Positions 1 to 6,748 of a stretch of 7,225 nt of DNA are shown piece after piece. Within the stretch, counting starts at the first letter, position 1. Every line of letters starts with the position of its first letter. The DNA comes from Ignavibacteria bacterium. GTDB lineage: Bacteria; Bacteroidota; Ignavibacteria; Ignavibacteriales; Melioribacteraceae. The DNA lies in contig DAIEQP010000112.1 in NCBI GenBank assembly GCA_027347805.1, positions 1-7,225 of the forward strand, read 5' to 3'. A program made the position numbers and the translations under genes. Below the pieces are notes generated by a model that saw only the letters and a program-made list of their open reading frames with translations, was not told the DNA's origin and made no database searches.

Positions 1-245
1 AGGCAACTGTAATCGTAAAAAGAAGACCAAAAATTGTCGACCCGCAAGGTAAAGCTGTTGAACAGGGAGCAAAACTTCTTGGCTTTAATAATGTCCGCAA
101 GACAAGAATTGGCAAATACATTGAATTTTTCGTTGATACTACCGATAAGGATCTTGCTGAAAAAGAAGTTAAGGAATACAGTGAGAAACTTCTTTCTAAC
201 CCGATAATGGAAGATTTTGAATACACGCTTGATGAGGTAAAATGA
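1..245 (+). CDS. purS: PurS, small subunit of FGAM synthase (5'-truncated by window edge)
   Basis: The reading frame is open from the window edge (first whole codon at base 3) to a TGA at 243-245, giving 80 visible residues. Family members are about 80-85 residues, so only the first few are missing. PurS is the structural subunit that bridges PurL and PurQ in phosphoribosylformylglycinamidine synthase (de novo purine synthesis, cytoplasm) and helps channel ammonia. The visible signatures are the DPQG motif followed by the 'GKAVEQGAKLLG' helix, the strongly conserved RIGKYIE strand, and a C-terminal KLLSNPIMEDFEYTLDEV segment that matches the 'KLLANxVIEDY' pattern known from the family. Its stop overlaps the purQ start (ATGA), which suggests translational coupling and equal production of the two subunits. 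The catalytic PurL is not in the window. Identification is confident from motifs and context. Confidence 0.93.
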   Translation, partial: ATVIVKRRPKIVDPQGKAVEQGAKLLGFNNVRKTRIGKYIEFFVDTTDKDLAEKEVKEYSEKLLSNPIMEDFEYTLDEVK

Positions 246-937
246 AACCGAAATTTGGCGTTGTAGTTTTTCCCGGTTCAAATTGCGATCATGATGCTTA
301 TTATGCCGTTAAAAAAGTTCTTGGTTACGATGCTGAGTTTTTGTGGCATAAGGATAAAGATCTTAAAAACAGCGATGTAATAATTCTGCCCGGCGGATTT
401 TCTTATGGAGATTATCTACGTACAGGGGCAATTGCACGATTCTCTCCTATTATGAATTCTGTTTATGACTTTGCCGAGAAAGGCGGAACAGTTATAGGTA
501 TCTGCAACGGATTTCAAATTCTTCTTGAGATTGGTTTACTGCCTGGAGTTATGCTTCAGAATGAATCTCTTAAATTTGTTTGTAAAGATATTTATCTAAC
601 TGTAGAGAACAAGAATACTGTTTTTACAAAAGGGATCACAAAAGACAAAATTAAAATCCCAATTAAGCATGGCGAAGGAAATTATTTTACTGATGAAGAT
701 ACATTAAAAGAAATTATAGCAAACGACCAGATTCTTTTTAAATACTGCGATTCAAATGGTAAAATTAATGATAGTGTAAATCCAAATGGATCTTTACAAA
801 ACATTGCTGGTATAACAAACAAGAAAAAAAATGTAATGGGTATGATGCCTCATCCGGAAAATGCAGTTGACCCGATAATTAGAAAAACAGATGGGGCTAT
901 GCTTTTCAAATCCGTTGCAAATAATTTATTTAATTAG
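242..937 (+). CDS. purQ: PurQ, glutaminase subunit of FGAM synthase
   Basis: This 231-residue class I glutamine amidotransferase hydrolyses glutamine and passes ammonia to PurL to convert FGAR to FGAM in purine synthesis. Visible motifs are the N-terminal FPGSNCDHD (10-18), the oxyanion-region PGGFSYGDYLR (50-60), the nucleophile elbow GICNGFQIL with Cys88, and the C-terminal PHPE with His204 and Glu206 completing the catalytic triad. Its length is normal for stand-alone PurQ. The ATG at 242 overlaps the purS stop and has a GAGG ribosome site at 234-237 inside purS, four bases upstream, so the start is well supported. The separate PurS plus PurQ arrangement is the type found in Gram-positives, archaea and several other phyla, in contrast to the single large PurL of enterics. 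The 26 bp to tatA suggests the transcript continues. Confidence 0.97.
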   Translation: MKPKFGVVVFPGSNCDHDAYYAVKKVLGYDAEFLWHKDKDLKNSDVIILPGGFSYGDYLRTGAIARFSPIMNSVYDFAEKGGTVIGICNGFQILLEIGLLPGVMLQNESLKFVCKDIYLTVENKNTVFTKGITKDKIKIPIKHGEGNYFTDEDTLKEIIANDQILFKYCDSNGKINDSVNPNGSLQNIAGITNKKKNVMGMMPHPENAVDPIIRKTDGAMLFKSVANNLFN

Positions 938-952
938 AAAAGAAAGTATAGT

Positions 953-957
953 AGAGG
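953..957 (+). promoter_or_regulatory. Shine-Dalgarno site of tatA
   Basis: AGAGG lies six bases before the tatA ATG at 964. It is one of the clearer ribosome sites in the window and fixes the start of this short gene. Confidence 0.6.
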
Positions 958-963
958 TATATA

Positions 964-1149
964 ATGTTTGGAAATTTAGGCGGTGGAGAAATAATTCTTA
1001 TCCTTCTTGTTGTTCTAATTTTGTTTGGAGCCAAGAAAATTCCTGAACTTGCTCAAGGTATAGGAAAAGGAATGAGAGAATTCAAAAAGGCTCTTAATGA
1101 TGTTCAGGATGAAGTTAAAAACATCGAAAAACCAGAAGACAAAAAATAA
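964..1149 (+). CDS. tatA: Twin-arginine translocase subunit TatA/E
   Basis: This 61-residue protein has the standard TatA plan. A short N-terminus holds a polar residue (Glu9) at the head of one transmembrane helix (about residues 9-22). The hinge follows, with the FGAKKIPELA motif (21-30), then an amphipathic helix (about 26-45) and a short charged tail ending in lysines. In the inner membrane TatA oligomerises at the TatBC receptor to let folded proteins with twin-arginine signals cross. The size fits a minimal TatA; TatB would have a longer tail. The start is supported by AGAGG at 953-957. It sits between purQ and gatA, 26 and 24 bp away, with no functional link to either; tatC is not in the window. 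Whether it acts as TatA or TatE or is the only copy cannot be told here. Confidence 0.93.
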   Translation: MFGNLGGGEIILILLVVLILFGAKKIPELAQGIGKGMREFKKALNDVQDEVKNIEKPEDKK

Positions 1150-1173
1150 GAATTATTAATCCCGGTAAATTAC

Positions 1174-2580
1174 TTGCTTAACTACAAAACCCACTCGGAA
1201 AAAGTTTCTCTTATTAAAGAAGGAAAACTTTCTCTAAAAGAGAATATTAGCTTTTTTTTGAATCAGATTGATGAAAAGAAAAATCTGAATGCGTTTAATT
1301 TTGTTTTTAATGATTGCATAAATCAAGCAGAATCAATCGAAAATAAAATTAAACAAGGTAAGGCAGGTAAATTAGCAGGAATGGTAATCGGCATTAAAGA
1401 TGTTCTTTCAATTCAAGATAAACCGCTCACCTGCTCTTCCAATATTCTAAGGGAATTCAAATCAGTTTACACTGCCACAGCTGTTCAAAAATTAATAGAT
1501 GAAGATGCTATTATAATCGGCAAGACAAACTGCGATGAATTCGCAATGGGTTCATCGAATGAAAACTCTGCATTCGGCAAAGTATTAAATCCTTATGACA
1601 ATACACGAGTTCCTGGAGGTTCAAGCGGTGGATCTGCTGTTGCTGTTGCGGCAAATCTTTGCGATGCAGCGCTCGGAACAGATACAGGCGGCTCAATTCG
1701 GCAGCCAGCTTCATTCTGTGGAATTTTTGGTTTGAAACCAACTTATGGAAGAGTATCTAGATTTGGATTAACAGCATTTGCATCTTCTTTTGATTCGATT
1801 GGGCCATTTACAAATTCGGTTGATGATGCGGCACTAATACTTGAAGTAATTGCCGGTGAGGATTTGAAGGATTCAACATGCCAGAAAAAACCTGTTCCCG
1901 AATATTCAAAGGAATTATCAGATGAAAGAAAATTCACAATTGGAATTCCAAAAGAATATTTTGCCCAAGGACTTAACCCGGAAGTAAAAGAATCTATTGA
2001 GAAAAAAATTGAAGAGCTCAGATCCAAAGGCCACTCATTTGTAAATATTGAACTTCCTCATACCGAATATTCAATTGCAACTTATTATATACTTACCACG
2101 GCAGAAGCTTCCTCAAACCTAGCGCGGTATGATGGAGCTCATTACGGCTACAGAACTAAAAAACCTTCCAACCTGAACGAGATGTATACTTTAAGCAGAA
2201 CTGAGGGATTTGGAAGTGAAGTAAAAAGGAGAATTATGCTCGGCACATATGTTTTATCTGCCGGATATTATGATGCCTATTATCGCAAAGCTCAAAAAGT
2301 TCGCCGCCTGCTCAAAAAGGATTTTGATAATGCATTTTCTAAAGTTGATGTTATCTTAACTCCAGTTTGTCCGAATGTTGCTTTTAAAATAGGTGAAAAA
2401 ACTAACGACCCGTTGGCTATGTATTTGGAGGATATTTATAAAACTTCAGCAAATCTGGTTGGTATTCCAGGAATCAGTATTCCAATAGCTAAAAACAGTG
2501 AAGGATTACCGATTGGTATGCAATTAATGGCAAATCAACTTGAAGAAAGCAAACTTCTTCTCTTTTCAAAAATGGTTTAA
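1174..2580 (+). CDS. gatA: GatA, amidase subunit of Asp-tRNA(Asn)/Glu-tRNA(Gln) amidotransferase
   Basis: This 468-residue amidase-signature protein is the glutaminase of the GatCAB complex, which amidates misacylated Glu-tRNA(Gln) and/or Asp-tRNA(Asn). The whole Ser-cisSer-Lys triad is visible: Lys75 in GIKD, Ser150 in PGGSSGGS and Ser174 in TDTGGSIRQP. The spacing (75 and 24 residues) is the same as in the Staphylococcus aureus enzyme. GatA-type hallmarks, as against generic amidases, are KTNCDEFAMGSSNENS (117-132) and GLKPTYGRVSRFG (186-198). The start is TTG at 1174: tatA stops in the same frame at 1149, there is no in-frame ATG before residue 70, and the N-terminal helix is needed. No good ribosome site precedes it. 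The C-terminus ends soon after GLPIGMQL, roughly ten to fifteen residues shorter than many homologues. gatB and gatC are not in the window. Confidence 0.95.
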   Translation: MLNYKTHSEKVSLIKEGKLSLKENISFFLNQIDEKKNLNAFNFVFNDCINQAESIENKIKQGKAGKLAGMVIGIKDVLSIQDKPLTCSSNILREFKSVYTATAVQKLIDEDAIIIGKTNCDEFAMGSSNENSAFGKVLNPYDNTRVPGGSSGGSAVAVAANLCDAALGTDTGGSIRQPASFCGIFGLKPTYGRVSRFGLTAFASSFDSIGPFTNSVDDAALILEVIAGEDLKDSTCQKKPVPEYSKELSDERKFTIGIPKEYFAQGLNPEVKESIEKKIEELRSKGHSFVNIELPHTEYSIATYYILTTAEASSNLARYDGAHYGYRTKKPSNLNEMYTLSRTEGFGSEVKRRIMLGTYVLSAGYYDAYYRKAQKVRRLLKKDFDNAFSKVDVILTPVCPNVAFKIGEKTNDPLAMYLEDIYKTSANLVGIPGISIPIAKNSEGLPIGMQLMANQLEESKLLLFSKMV

Positions 2581-2587
2581 CCAAAAA

Positions 2588-3634
2588 ATGTTCTTCAAGA
2601 AAAAACAAAAAAGAATTCTTGTTGTTAGGACAGACCGCGTTGGTGATGTATGTTTTATCACACCAACTTTACGAGAACTAAAGAAATTTTTCCCCGACTC
2701 ATATATTGCTACTCTTACACAGCCTCACACCAGCAATCTTATTTTAAATAATCCATATGTAGATGCAATAATAACCGACGATTTGAAAAAGGAAAATTTT
2801 TGGAAAGTTGTTAAGGAAATAAGGAAGCATAAATTTACACATGCATTGCTGATGTTCCCCACTGAACGAGCTGCCTACCAATTATTCTTTGCGGGAATTC
2901 CAACTCGCGTTGGTGTTGGTCATATTTTGTATGAAGTAATTACATTCATGAAAAGTGTTTCAAGAAATGATTACACTCCGCTTAGACATGAAGCAGACTA
3001 CTGCATGGATCTAGCAAGAAAAATTGGATTGAAGTCTGATAATATTAAGTTGGACATATTTGTTACTGAGCAGGAAAAAACAGAAGGAATTCAATTCCTC
3101 GAAAAATACAATATCCAAAAAGACGATCTGAAAATATTTTTTCATATTGGTTCGCTCGGTTCTGCCCCAAACTGGACAGAAGAAAAATATTTTTCTCTGG
3201 TTAAAAAATTCTGCAGCGAATTTTCAGATAAGAATTATAAGCTCATTCTTTCAGCTCGAGAAATGTCTCCAGATTTTCGGAAATGGATAAAAGAACTTAA
3301 TAATAATTCTATAGTTGATCTTGCTGATGATGTTGATAGTTTGCGTACAATGATAAAAATTATTTCACTTGCAGATATTTTCTTTGCACCTTCTACCGGG
3401 CCATTACATATTGCAGATGGATTAAACATTAAAACGATAGGAATCCATTGCCGAAGAAAAGTAAGTTCTGCTAAACATCAAGGAATATTGAATGATGTTT
3501 CTATAAATTTGGAAGTAAGTCGGGAATTTTGTGATGGTAATTGCAGCGCTGACAAAAATTCCTGTTCAATACAAACTGGTCTTAATGAGGAAGATGTTAT
3601 TCAAGCAATTAAAAAACTTTTACAAATGAAATGA
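2588..3634 (+). CDS. Glycosyltransferase family 9 (heptosyltransferase-like), first of two
   Basis: This 348-residue cytoplasmic GT-B enzyme probably transfers a heptose or similar sugar from a nucleotide donor to lipopolysaccharide core. The N-terminal domain opens with ILVVRTDRVGDVCFITPTL (10-28), in which Asp20 matches the catalytic Asp of WaaC/WaaF. The C-terminal domain begins with FFHIGSLGSAPNW (184-196), followed by SLADIFFAPSTGPLHIADGL (260-279), the donor-binding loop. Three cysteines near the end (Cys315, Cys319, Cys326) echo the cysteine-rich tail common in this family. I chose ATG 2588, seven bases after the gatA stop: it starts a basic MFFKKKQKR leader right before the first strand. 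A TTG at 2540 in the same frame would add 16 residues inside gatA and is unlikely. No Shine-Dalgarno site is visible, only an A-rich leader. The acceptor and exact sugar cannot be read from sequence. Confidence 0.87.
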   Translation: MFFKKKQKRILVVRTDRVGDVCFITPTLRELKKFFPDSYIATLTQPHTSNLILNNPYVDAIITDDLKKENFWKVVKEIRKHKFTHALLMFPTERAAYQLFFAGIPTRVGVGHILYEVITFMKSVSRNDYTPLRHEADYCMDLARKIGLKSDNIKLDIFVTEQEKTEGIQFLEKYNIQKDDLKIFFHIGSLGSAPNWTEEKYFSLVKKFCSEFSDKNYKLILSAREMSPDFRKWIKELNNNSIVDLADDVDSLRTMIKIISLADIFFAPSTGPLHIADGLNIKTIGIHCRRKVSSAKHQGILNDVSINLEVSREFCDGNCSADKNSCSIQTGLNEEDVIQAIKKLLQMK

Positions 3635-3641
3635 GAATTAA

Positions 3642-4814
3642 ATGGAATTAGAAAATTTAAAAATTCCCAAGTGCAAAAATTTCAACGGATATAAACCCTG
3701 TATTTCATATAAAAATTGTTTAGAAAATGGCTGCCAGGATGAACGTGATGAGACAAAACTTGGTACAAAAATTTTAATAATTGCTCTCGAAGCTTTGGGA
3801 GCAGTTTTAGATTATACGGCAATTTTACCTGCCGTAAAGAGAAAATTTCCTATAAGTACAATTTACTGGCTCACAATGCCAAGTGCCGAAAAAATTCTTT
3901 TCAATAATCATTTAATCGATAAGTTGTTTGTTTGGAATGATGAAAAACGAATGATACTCCGGCAAATTGAATTCGATTTTGTATTCAATGCCGATAAATC
4001 CGATTACGCATGTGCCTTTGCAAATGAAGTTAAAGCAAAAAACAAATTGGGATTCTTACTAAATGAAGATGGGAAAATAATACCTGCAAATGAATCTGCT
4101 CTATATAGTTATAGATTAGGCCTTGATGATCAGCTCAAGTTCCGTGATAATCAAAGGAACGGTTTGGATATCATTCATGAAGCATTTGAACTTGAATATA
4201 AGCGGGATGAATACACATACTTCTTTACAAATGAGGAGAAAGAATTTATTGAGAATTATAAAAAAGAAATAAATTATGATCCTTCGAAAACATACGTTGG
4301 CTTTAACACAGGCTGTTCAAATTTATTCCCGAATAAAAAAATGACAATTGAGAAGCATGTTCAGCTTATTAATGAATTAGCCGCTGATGATAGATTAAAA
4401 ATTCTATTACTAGGCGGAAGAGAAGATACTGAACGCAACCAGCAAATAATAGATTCTTTATCAAGAGAAATTCAATCTCAAATAATAAACACTCCTTCTA
4501 CGATGGGATTAAGACGCGGTGCATGTTTTATGAATATCGCCGATGTTGTAATCTCTGGCGATTCATTTGGTATGCATATGGCAATTGCCCTTAGAAAATA
4601 TGTAATTGCATGGTTTGGTCTTTCTTGCTGGAGTGAAATAGAATTATATGATAGAGGAGAAAAACTATTCCAGAAAGATTTGGAATGCTCGCCATGCTGG
4701 AAAAGAGTCTGTCCCAAAAATCTTGAATGTATAAGCATGATCGATTTGAATAAAATTATTATGATTACTAAAAATTATGCATCAACTAATCTTAGAATTC
4801 TGAACAAGGTGTGA
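3642..4814 (+). CDS. Glycosyltransferase family 9 protein with N- and C-terminal cysteine clusters
   Basis: This 390-residue GT9-like protein starts seven bases after the previous gene and probably acts in the same envelope sugar pathway. A 40-residue N-terminal extension carries four cysteines (11, 20, 26, 31; spacing C-x8-C-x5-C-x4-C) including the phrase NGYKPC. The first Rossmann-like domain follows, ILIIALEALGAVLDYTAILP (44-63). Where GT9 enzymes normally have Gly-Asp, this one has Gly53-Ala54. The second domain has VGFNTGCSNLFPNKKM (219-234), the loop GDSFGMHMAIALRK (306-319), then WFGLSCWSEIELYDRG (324-339) and a second cluster Cys349, 352, 357, 363 (C-x2-C-x4-C-x5-C). From memory, a GT9 subgroup with both clusters exists in several phyla, so this is probably a subfamily trait and not decay. 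Donor and acceptor are unknown. Loss of activity or a different catalytic base are both possible. Confidence 0.8.
   Translation: MELENLKIPKCKNFNGYKPCISYKNCLENGCQDERDETKLGTKILIIALEALGAVLDYTAILPAVKRKFPISTIYWLTMPSAEKILFNNHLIDKLFVWNDEKRMILRQIEFDFVFNADKSDYACAFANEVKAKNKLGFLLNEDGKIIPANESALYSYRLGLDDQLKFRDNQRNGLDIIHEAFELEYKRDEYTYFFTNEEKEFIENYKKEINYDPSKTYVGFNTGCSNLFPNKKMTIEKHVQLINELAADDRLKILLLGGREDTERNQQIIDSLSREIQSQIINTPSTMGLRRGACFMNIADVVISGDSFGMHMAIALRKYVIAWFGLSCWSEIELYDRGEKLFQKDLECSPCWKRVCPKNLECISMIDLNKIIMITKNYASTNLRILNKV
4806..4809 (+). promoter_or_regulatory. Shine-Dalgarno site of the aminotransferase gene
   Basis: AAGG sits six bases before the ATG at 4816, inside the last codons of the preceding gene. 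It supports that start and tight coupling, since the two genes are only one base apart. Confidence 0.5.
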
Positions 4815-4815
4815 A

Positions 4816-5913
4816 ATGAAATACAAAATTCCAATTTACCAGCCTGCACTCGATGGGAATGAAAAGAAATATGTTAATGAATGTCTTGATACTAACTGGA
4901 TTTCGTCAAGAGGTGAATTCATAAAAAAATTCGAAGATGGAATGTGCAAATTCATCAGCAGTAACCATGCAATTTCGGTTTCGAATGGCACAGTTGCGCT
5001 TCATCTTGCATTGGTAACTTTAGGAATTGGTGAAGGAGATGAAGTAATTGTCCCCTCTTTTACATATATAGCTTCAGTCAGTACAATTTCATTAACAGGG
5101 GCAACACCTGTATTCGTAGATTCGCTAGAGGACACATGGCAGGTTGATCCCGAACAGGTAAGAAAAAGAATTACACCTAAAACCAAAGCATTAATGGTAG
5201 TTCATCTTTATGGCCACCCTTGTGATATGGATGCATTAACAAGGATTGCAAAAGAAAATAATTTGTTTTTAATAGAAGATTGTGCCGAAGCTTTTGGATC
5301 AAAGTACAAAGGTAAACATGTTGGTACATTTGGAGACATTTCAACTTTCAGTTTTTATGGAAACAAAACCATAACAACCGGTGAAGGCGGAATGGTTATG
5401 ACAAACGATGAAACACTTTTCGACCGCGCTTATCATTTAAGAATGCACGGCTTGGCAAAATACCGTGAATACTGGCATGATGTACTAGGCTTTAATTATC
5501 GAATGACAAATATTTGTGCTGCAATTGGATTAGCCCAGCTTGAAAAAGCCGATGAGAAAATTGCGAAGAAAAGAAAACTAGCTGAATTATATAATTCTAA
5601 ACTAAAATCACTTCCTGTCAAAACACACACAGAACATAATGATGTATTTCATACATACTGGATGTACTCCATCCGTGTAGCAAACCCGGAAGAAAGAGAT
5701 GAACTTCGTGATCATCTAAAGAATGAGTTAATCGAAACCAGACCTACATTTTACCCGGTTCATACAATGCCAATGTTTTCTGCTAAGTATCAAAAATTGC
5801 CGGTAGCCGAAAGTTTAGGTTGGACAGGAATTAATCTGCCAAGTTGGCCGGATTTAACGGAAGCACAGATTGATGAAATTGTAAAGTCAATTGCAGGTTT
5901 TTACAAAAAATAA
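4816..5913 (+). CDS. DegT/DnrJ/EryC1 sugar aminotransferase, probable GDP-perosamine synthase
   Basis: This 365-residue PLP enzyme of the nucleotide-sugar aminotransferase family most likely converts GDP-4-keto-6-deoxymannose plus glutamate to GDP-perosamine, a building block of O-chains. Visible features are LDGNEKKYVNECLDTNWISS (12-31), the phosphate-binding SNGTVALHLAL (56-66), SFTYIAS (81-87), HLYGHPCDMD (130-139), Asp155 in IEDCAEAFGS which contacts the PLP ring nitrogen, and the Schiff-base Lys184 in FYGNKTITTGEGGM. Lys184 shows an aminotransferase and argues against the related ColD-type 3-dehydratase, which has His there. Also present are GFNYRMTNICAAIGLAQLE and, near the end, RPTFYPVHTMP with GINLPSW. 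These phrases closely resemble remembered Caulobacter Per and Vibrio RfbE. The gene starts one base after the previous one. No gmd gene is in the window. The exact substrate is inferred; another 4-amino sugar is possible. Confidence 0.85.
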   Translation: MKYKIPIYQPALDGNEKKYVNECLDTNWISSRGEFIKKFEDGMCKFISSNHAISVSNGTVALHLALVTLGIGEGDEVIVPSFTYIASVSTISLTGATPVFVDSLEDTWQVDPEQVRKRITPKTKALMVVHLYGHPCDMDALTRIAKENNLFLIEDCAEAFGSKYKGKHVGTFGDISTFSFYGNKTITTGEGGMVMTNDETLFDRAYHLRMHGLAKYREYWHDVLGFNYRMTNICAAIGLAQLEKADEKIAKKRKLAELYNSKLKSLPVKTHTEHNDVFHTYWMYSIRVANPEERDELRDHLKNELIETRPTFYPVHTMPMFSAKYQKLPVAESLGWTGINLPSWPDLTEAQIDEIVKSIAGFYKK

Positions 5914-5923
5914 TTAATAAACA

Positions 5924-5937
5924 TTTGCCCAGGCAAA
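5924..5937 (-). terminator. Possible terminator hairpin for the minus-strand GT2 gene
   Basis: A perfect inverted repeat, TTTGCC-CA-GGCAAA, lies in the 60-bp gap between the convergent genes. With a four-base loop it forms a five-pair stem. On the minus strand it is followed by a T-rich stretch (5901-5923) running into the aminotransferase stop. The stem is short, so the terminator role is tentative. Confidence 0.35.
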
Positions 5938-5943
5938 ATGAAT

Positions 5944-5969
5944 TGAAGAAATATCTTCATCATCTTTTT
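5944..5969 (+). terminator. Possible weak terminator of the plus-strand operon
   Basis: TGAAGA-AATA-TCTTCA (5944-5959) forms a six-pair stem with a four-base loop, 30 bp after the aminotransferase stop, followed by a run of five T at 5965-5969. The stem is AT-rich and there is a five-base gap before the T run, so it would be weak as an intrinsic terminator. Position between convergent genes is the main support. Confidence 0.3.
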
Positions 5970-5973
5970 CATT

Positions 5974-6735
5974 CTAACTTCCCTTTTGCCTTTCCCAGAT
6001 TTTTGTATAAGTCATTAGAGTAGTCATGGAATTCATCCAGGAAACGAGAAAACCATGGAATCCATCCTTATAGCCTTTCCTTGAAATAAAATCTGTAATG
6101 AATGCTGAAAGCGGTCGAAGAAAAATATCCAAAACACCAACTCGTTTATCTGCTTTTTGTTTTGCAGCCAGTGAAGAATATTTATTGATTTTGGAGATTG
6201 CATCTTCGAGACTTGAATAGGAATAATGAATAATATCCCCATCAATAATTCCAACATCCCCATCAATTTCAAAGCCTTCATGAATAAGTTTATCTTCCAT
6301 TCTTGCTTTACTCTTTCTAAAAAATCTCATTTGATGATCCGGGTACCAAAATGCACTTTTAATCCACTTCCCTAGGAAATAATTTCTCCTTGCAATCTTG
6401 AAACCGGAATAAGTCGTATCAGTTTCAATTATCTTTAAAATAGAGTTTTTCAATTCATCAGTAATTCTTTCATCTGCATCAAGGCTCAGTATCCATTCAT
6501 TACCAGCCTGTTCAAGAGAAAATTTTCTTTGTGAAGAGAAGCCTTCCCACTTTCTTTGAATTACTTTATCAGTAAAATTTCGAGCTAGTTCAACCGTTTT
6601 ATCTGTGCTGAAAGAATCAACTACAATAATTTCATCCACCCACTTAATGCTTTCAAGACAGCCCAGGATATTCTTCTCTTCGTTAAAAGCTATAACCAGC
6701 GCAGTAATTTTTTTCTGTCTCAATTCAATTTTCAT
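5974..6735 (-). CDS. Glycosyltransferase family 2, WaaE/KdtX-like (LPS core glucosyltransferase type)
   Basis: This 253-residue GT-A enzyme resembles the WaaE/KdtX beta-1,4-glucosyltransferase group, which adds a hexose to the inner core of lipopolysaccharide at the cytoplasmic membrane face. Motifs in order are ITALVIAFNEEKNI (10-23), EIIVVDSFSTDKT (35-47) for the nucleotide, the metal-binding DxD in SLDADERI (Asp86, Asp88), the group-specific WYPDHQMRFFRK (130-141) and IHEGF (151-155). A C-terminal helical part follows, RPLSAFITDFISRKGYKDGF (207-226), ending in a TKIWE phrase typical of the group. Length is normal. The ATG at 6735 is preceded by seven A and no Shine-Dalgarno site. It is transcribed against the sugar operon and away from sucD, so it has its own promoter, probably within 6736-6852. 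The transferred sugar is inferred from family only. Confidence 0.88.
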   Translation of the reverse strand: MKIELRQKKITALVIAFNEEKNILGCLESIKWVDEIIVVDSFSTDKTVELARNFTDKVIQRKWEGFSSQRKFSLEQAGNEWILSLDADERITDELKNSILKIIETDTTYSGFKIARRNYFLGKWIKSAFWYPDHQMRFFRKSKARMEDKLIHEGFEIDGDVGIIDGDIIHYSYSSLEDAISKINKYSSLAAKQKADKRVGVLDIFLRPLSAFITDFISRKGYKDGFHGFLVSWMNSMTTLMTYTKIWERQKGS

Positions 6736-6748
6736 TTTTTTTGCAGAG

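Noticed and set aside
1252..1259. A run of eight T in gatA, considered as a phase-variable tract.
   Set aside because: It encodes ordinary Phe-Phe-Leu codons in an essential housekeeping gene in AT-rich DNA, with no on/off logic.
1743..2027. A 94-codon open frame on the minus strand inside gatA (and similar ones at 1511-1741, 3235-3429, 4478-4738, 5001-5186 and 6033-6281).
   Set aside because: Each lies wholly within a confident gene on the other strand, has low-complexity or family-less sequence and no ribosome site; these are shadow frames.
2540..2587. An upstream TTG start for the first GT9 that would add 16 residues.
   Set aside because: It lies inside gatA, lacks a ribosome site, and the ATG at 2588 starts right before the first conserved strand.
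5914..5973. Short inverted repeats considered as a transposon end, attachment site or small RNA.
   Set aside because: They are short, there is no direct duplication or integrase nearby, and a terminator between convergent genes explains them better.
6735..6742. A run of eight T overlapping the GT2 start (A run on the coding strand), considered as a phase-variation tract in a surface-sugar gene.
   Set aside because: It lies mostly upstream of the ATG and an A-rich leader is common in this kind of genome; length change would not shift the frame.
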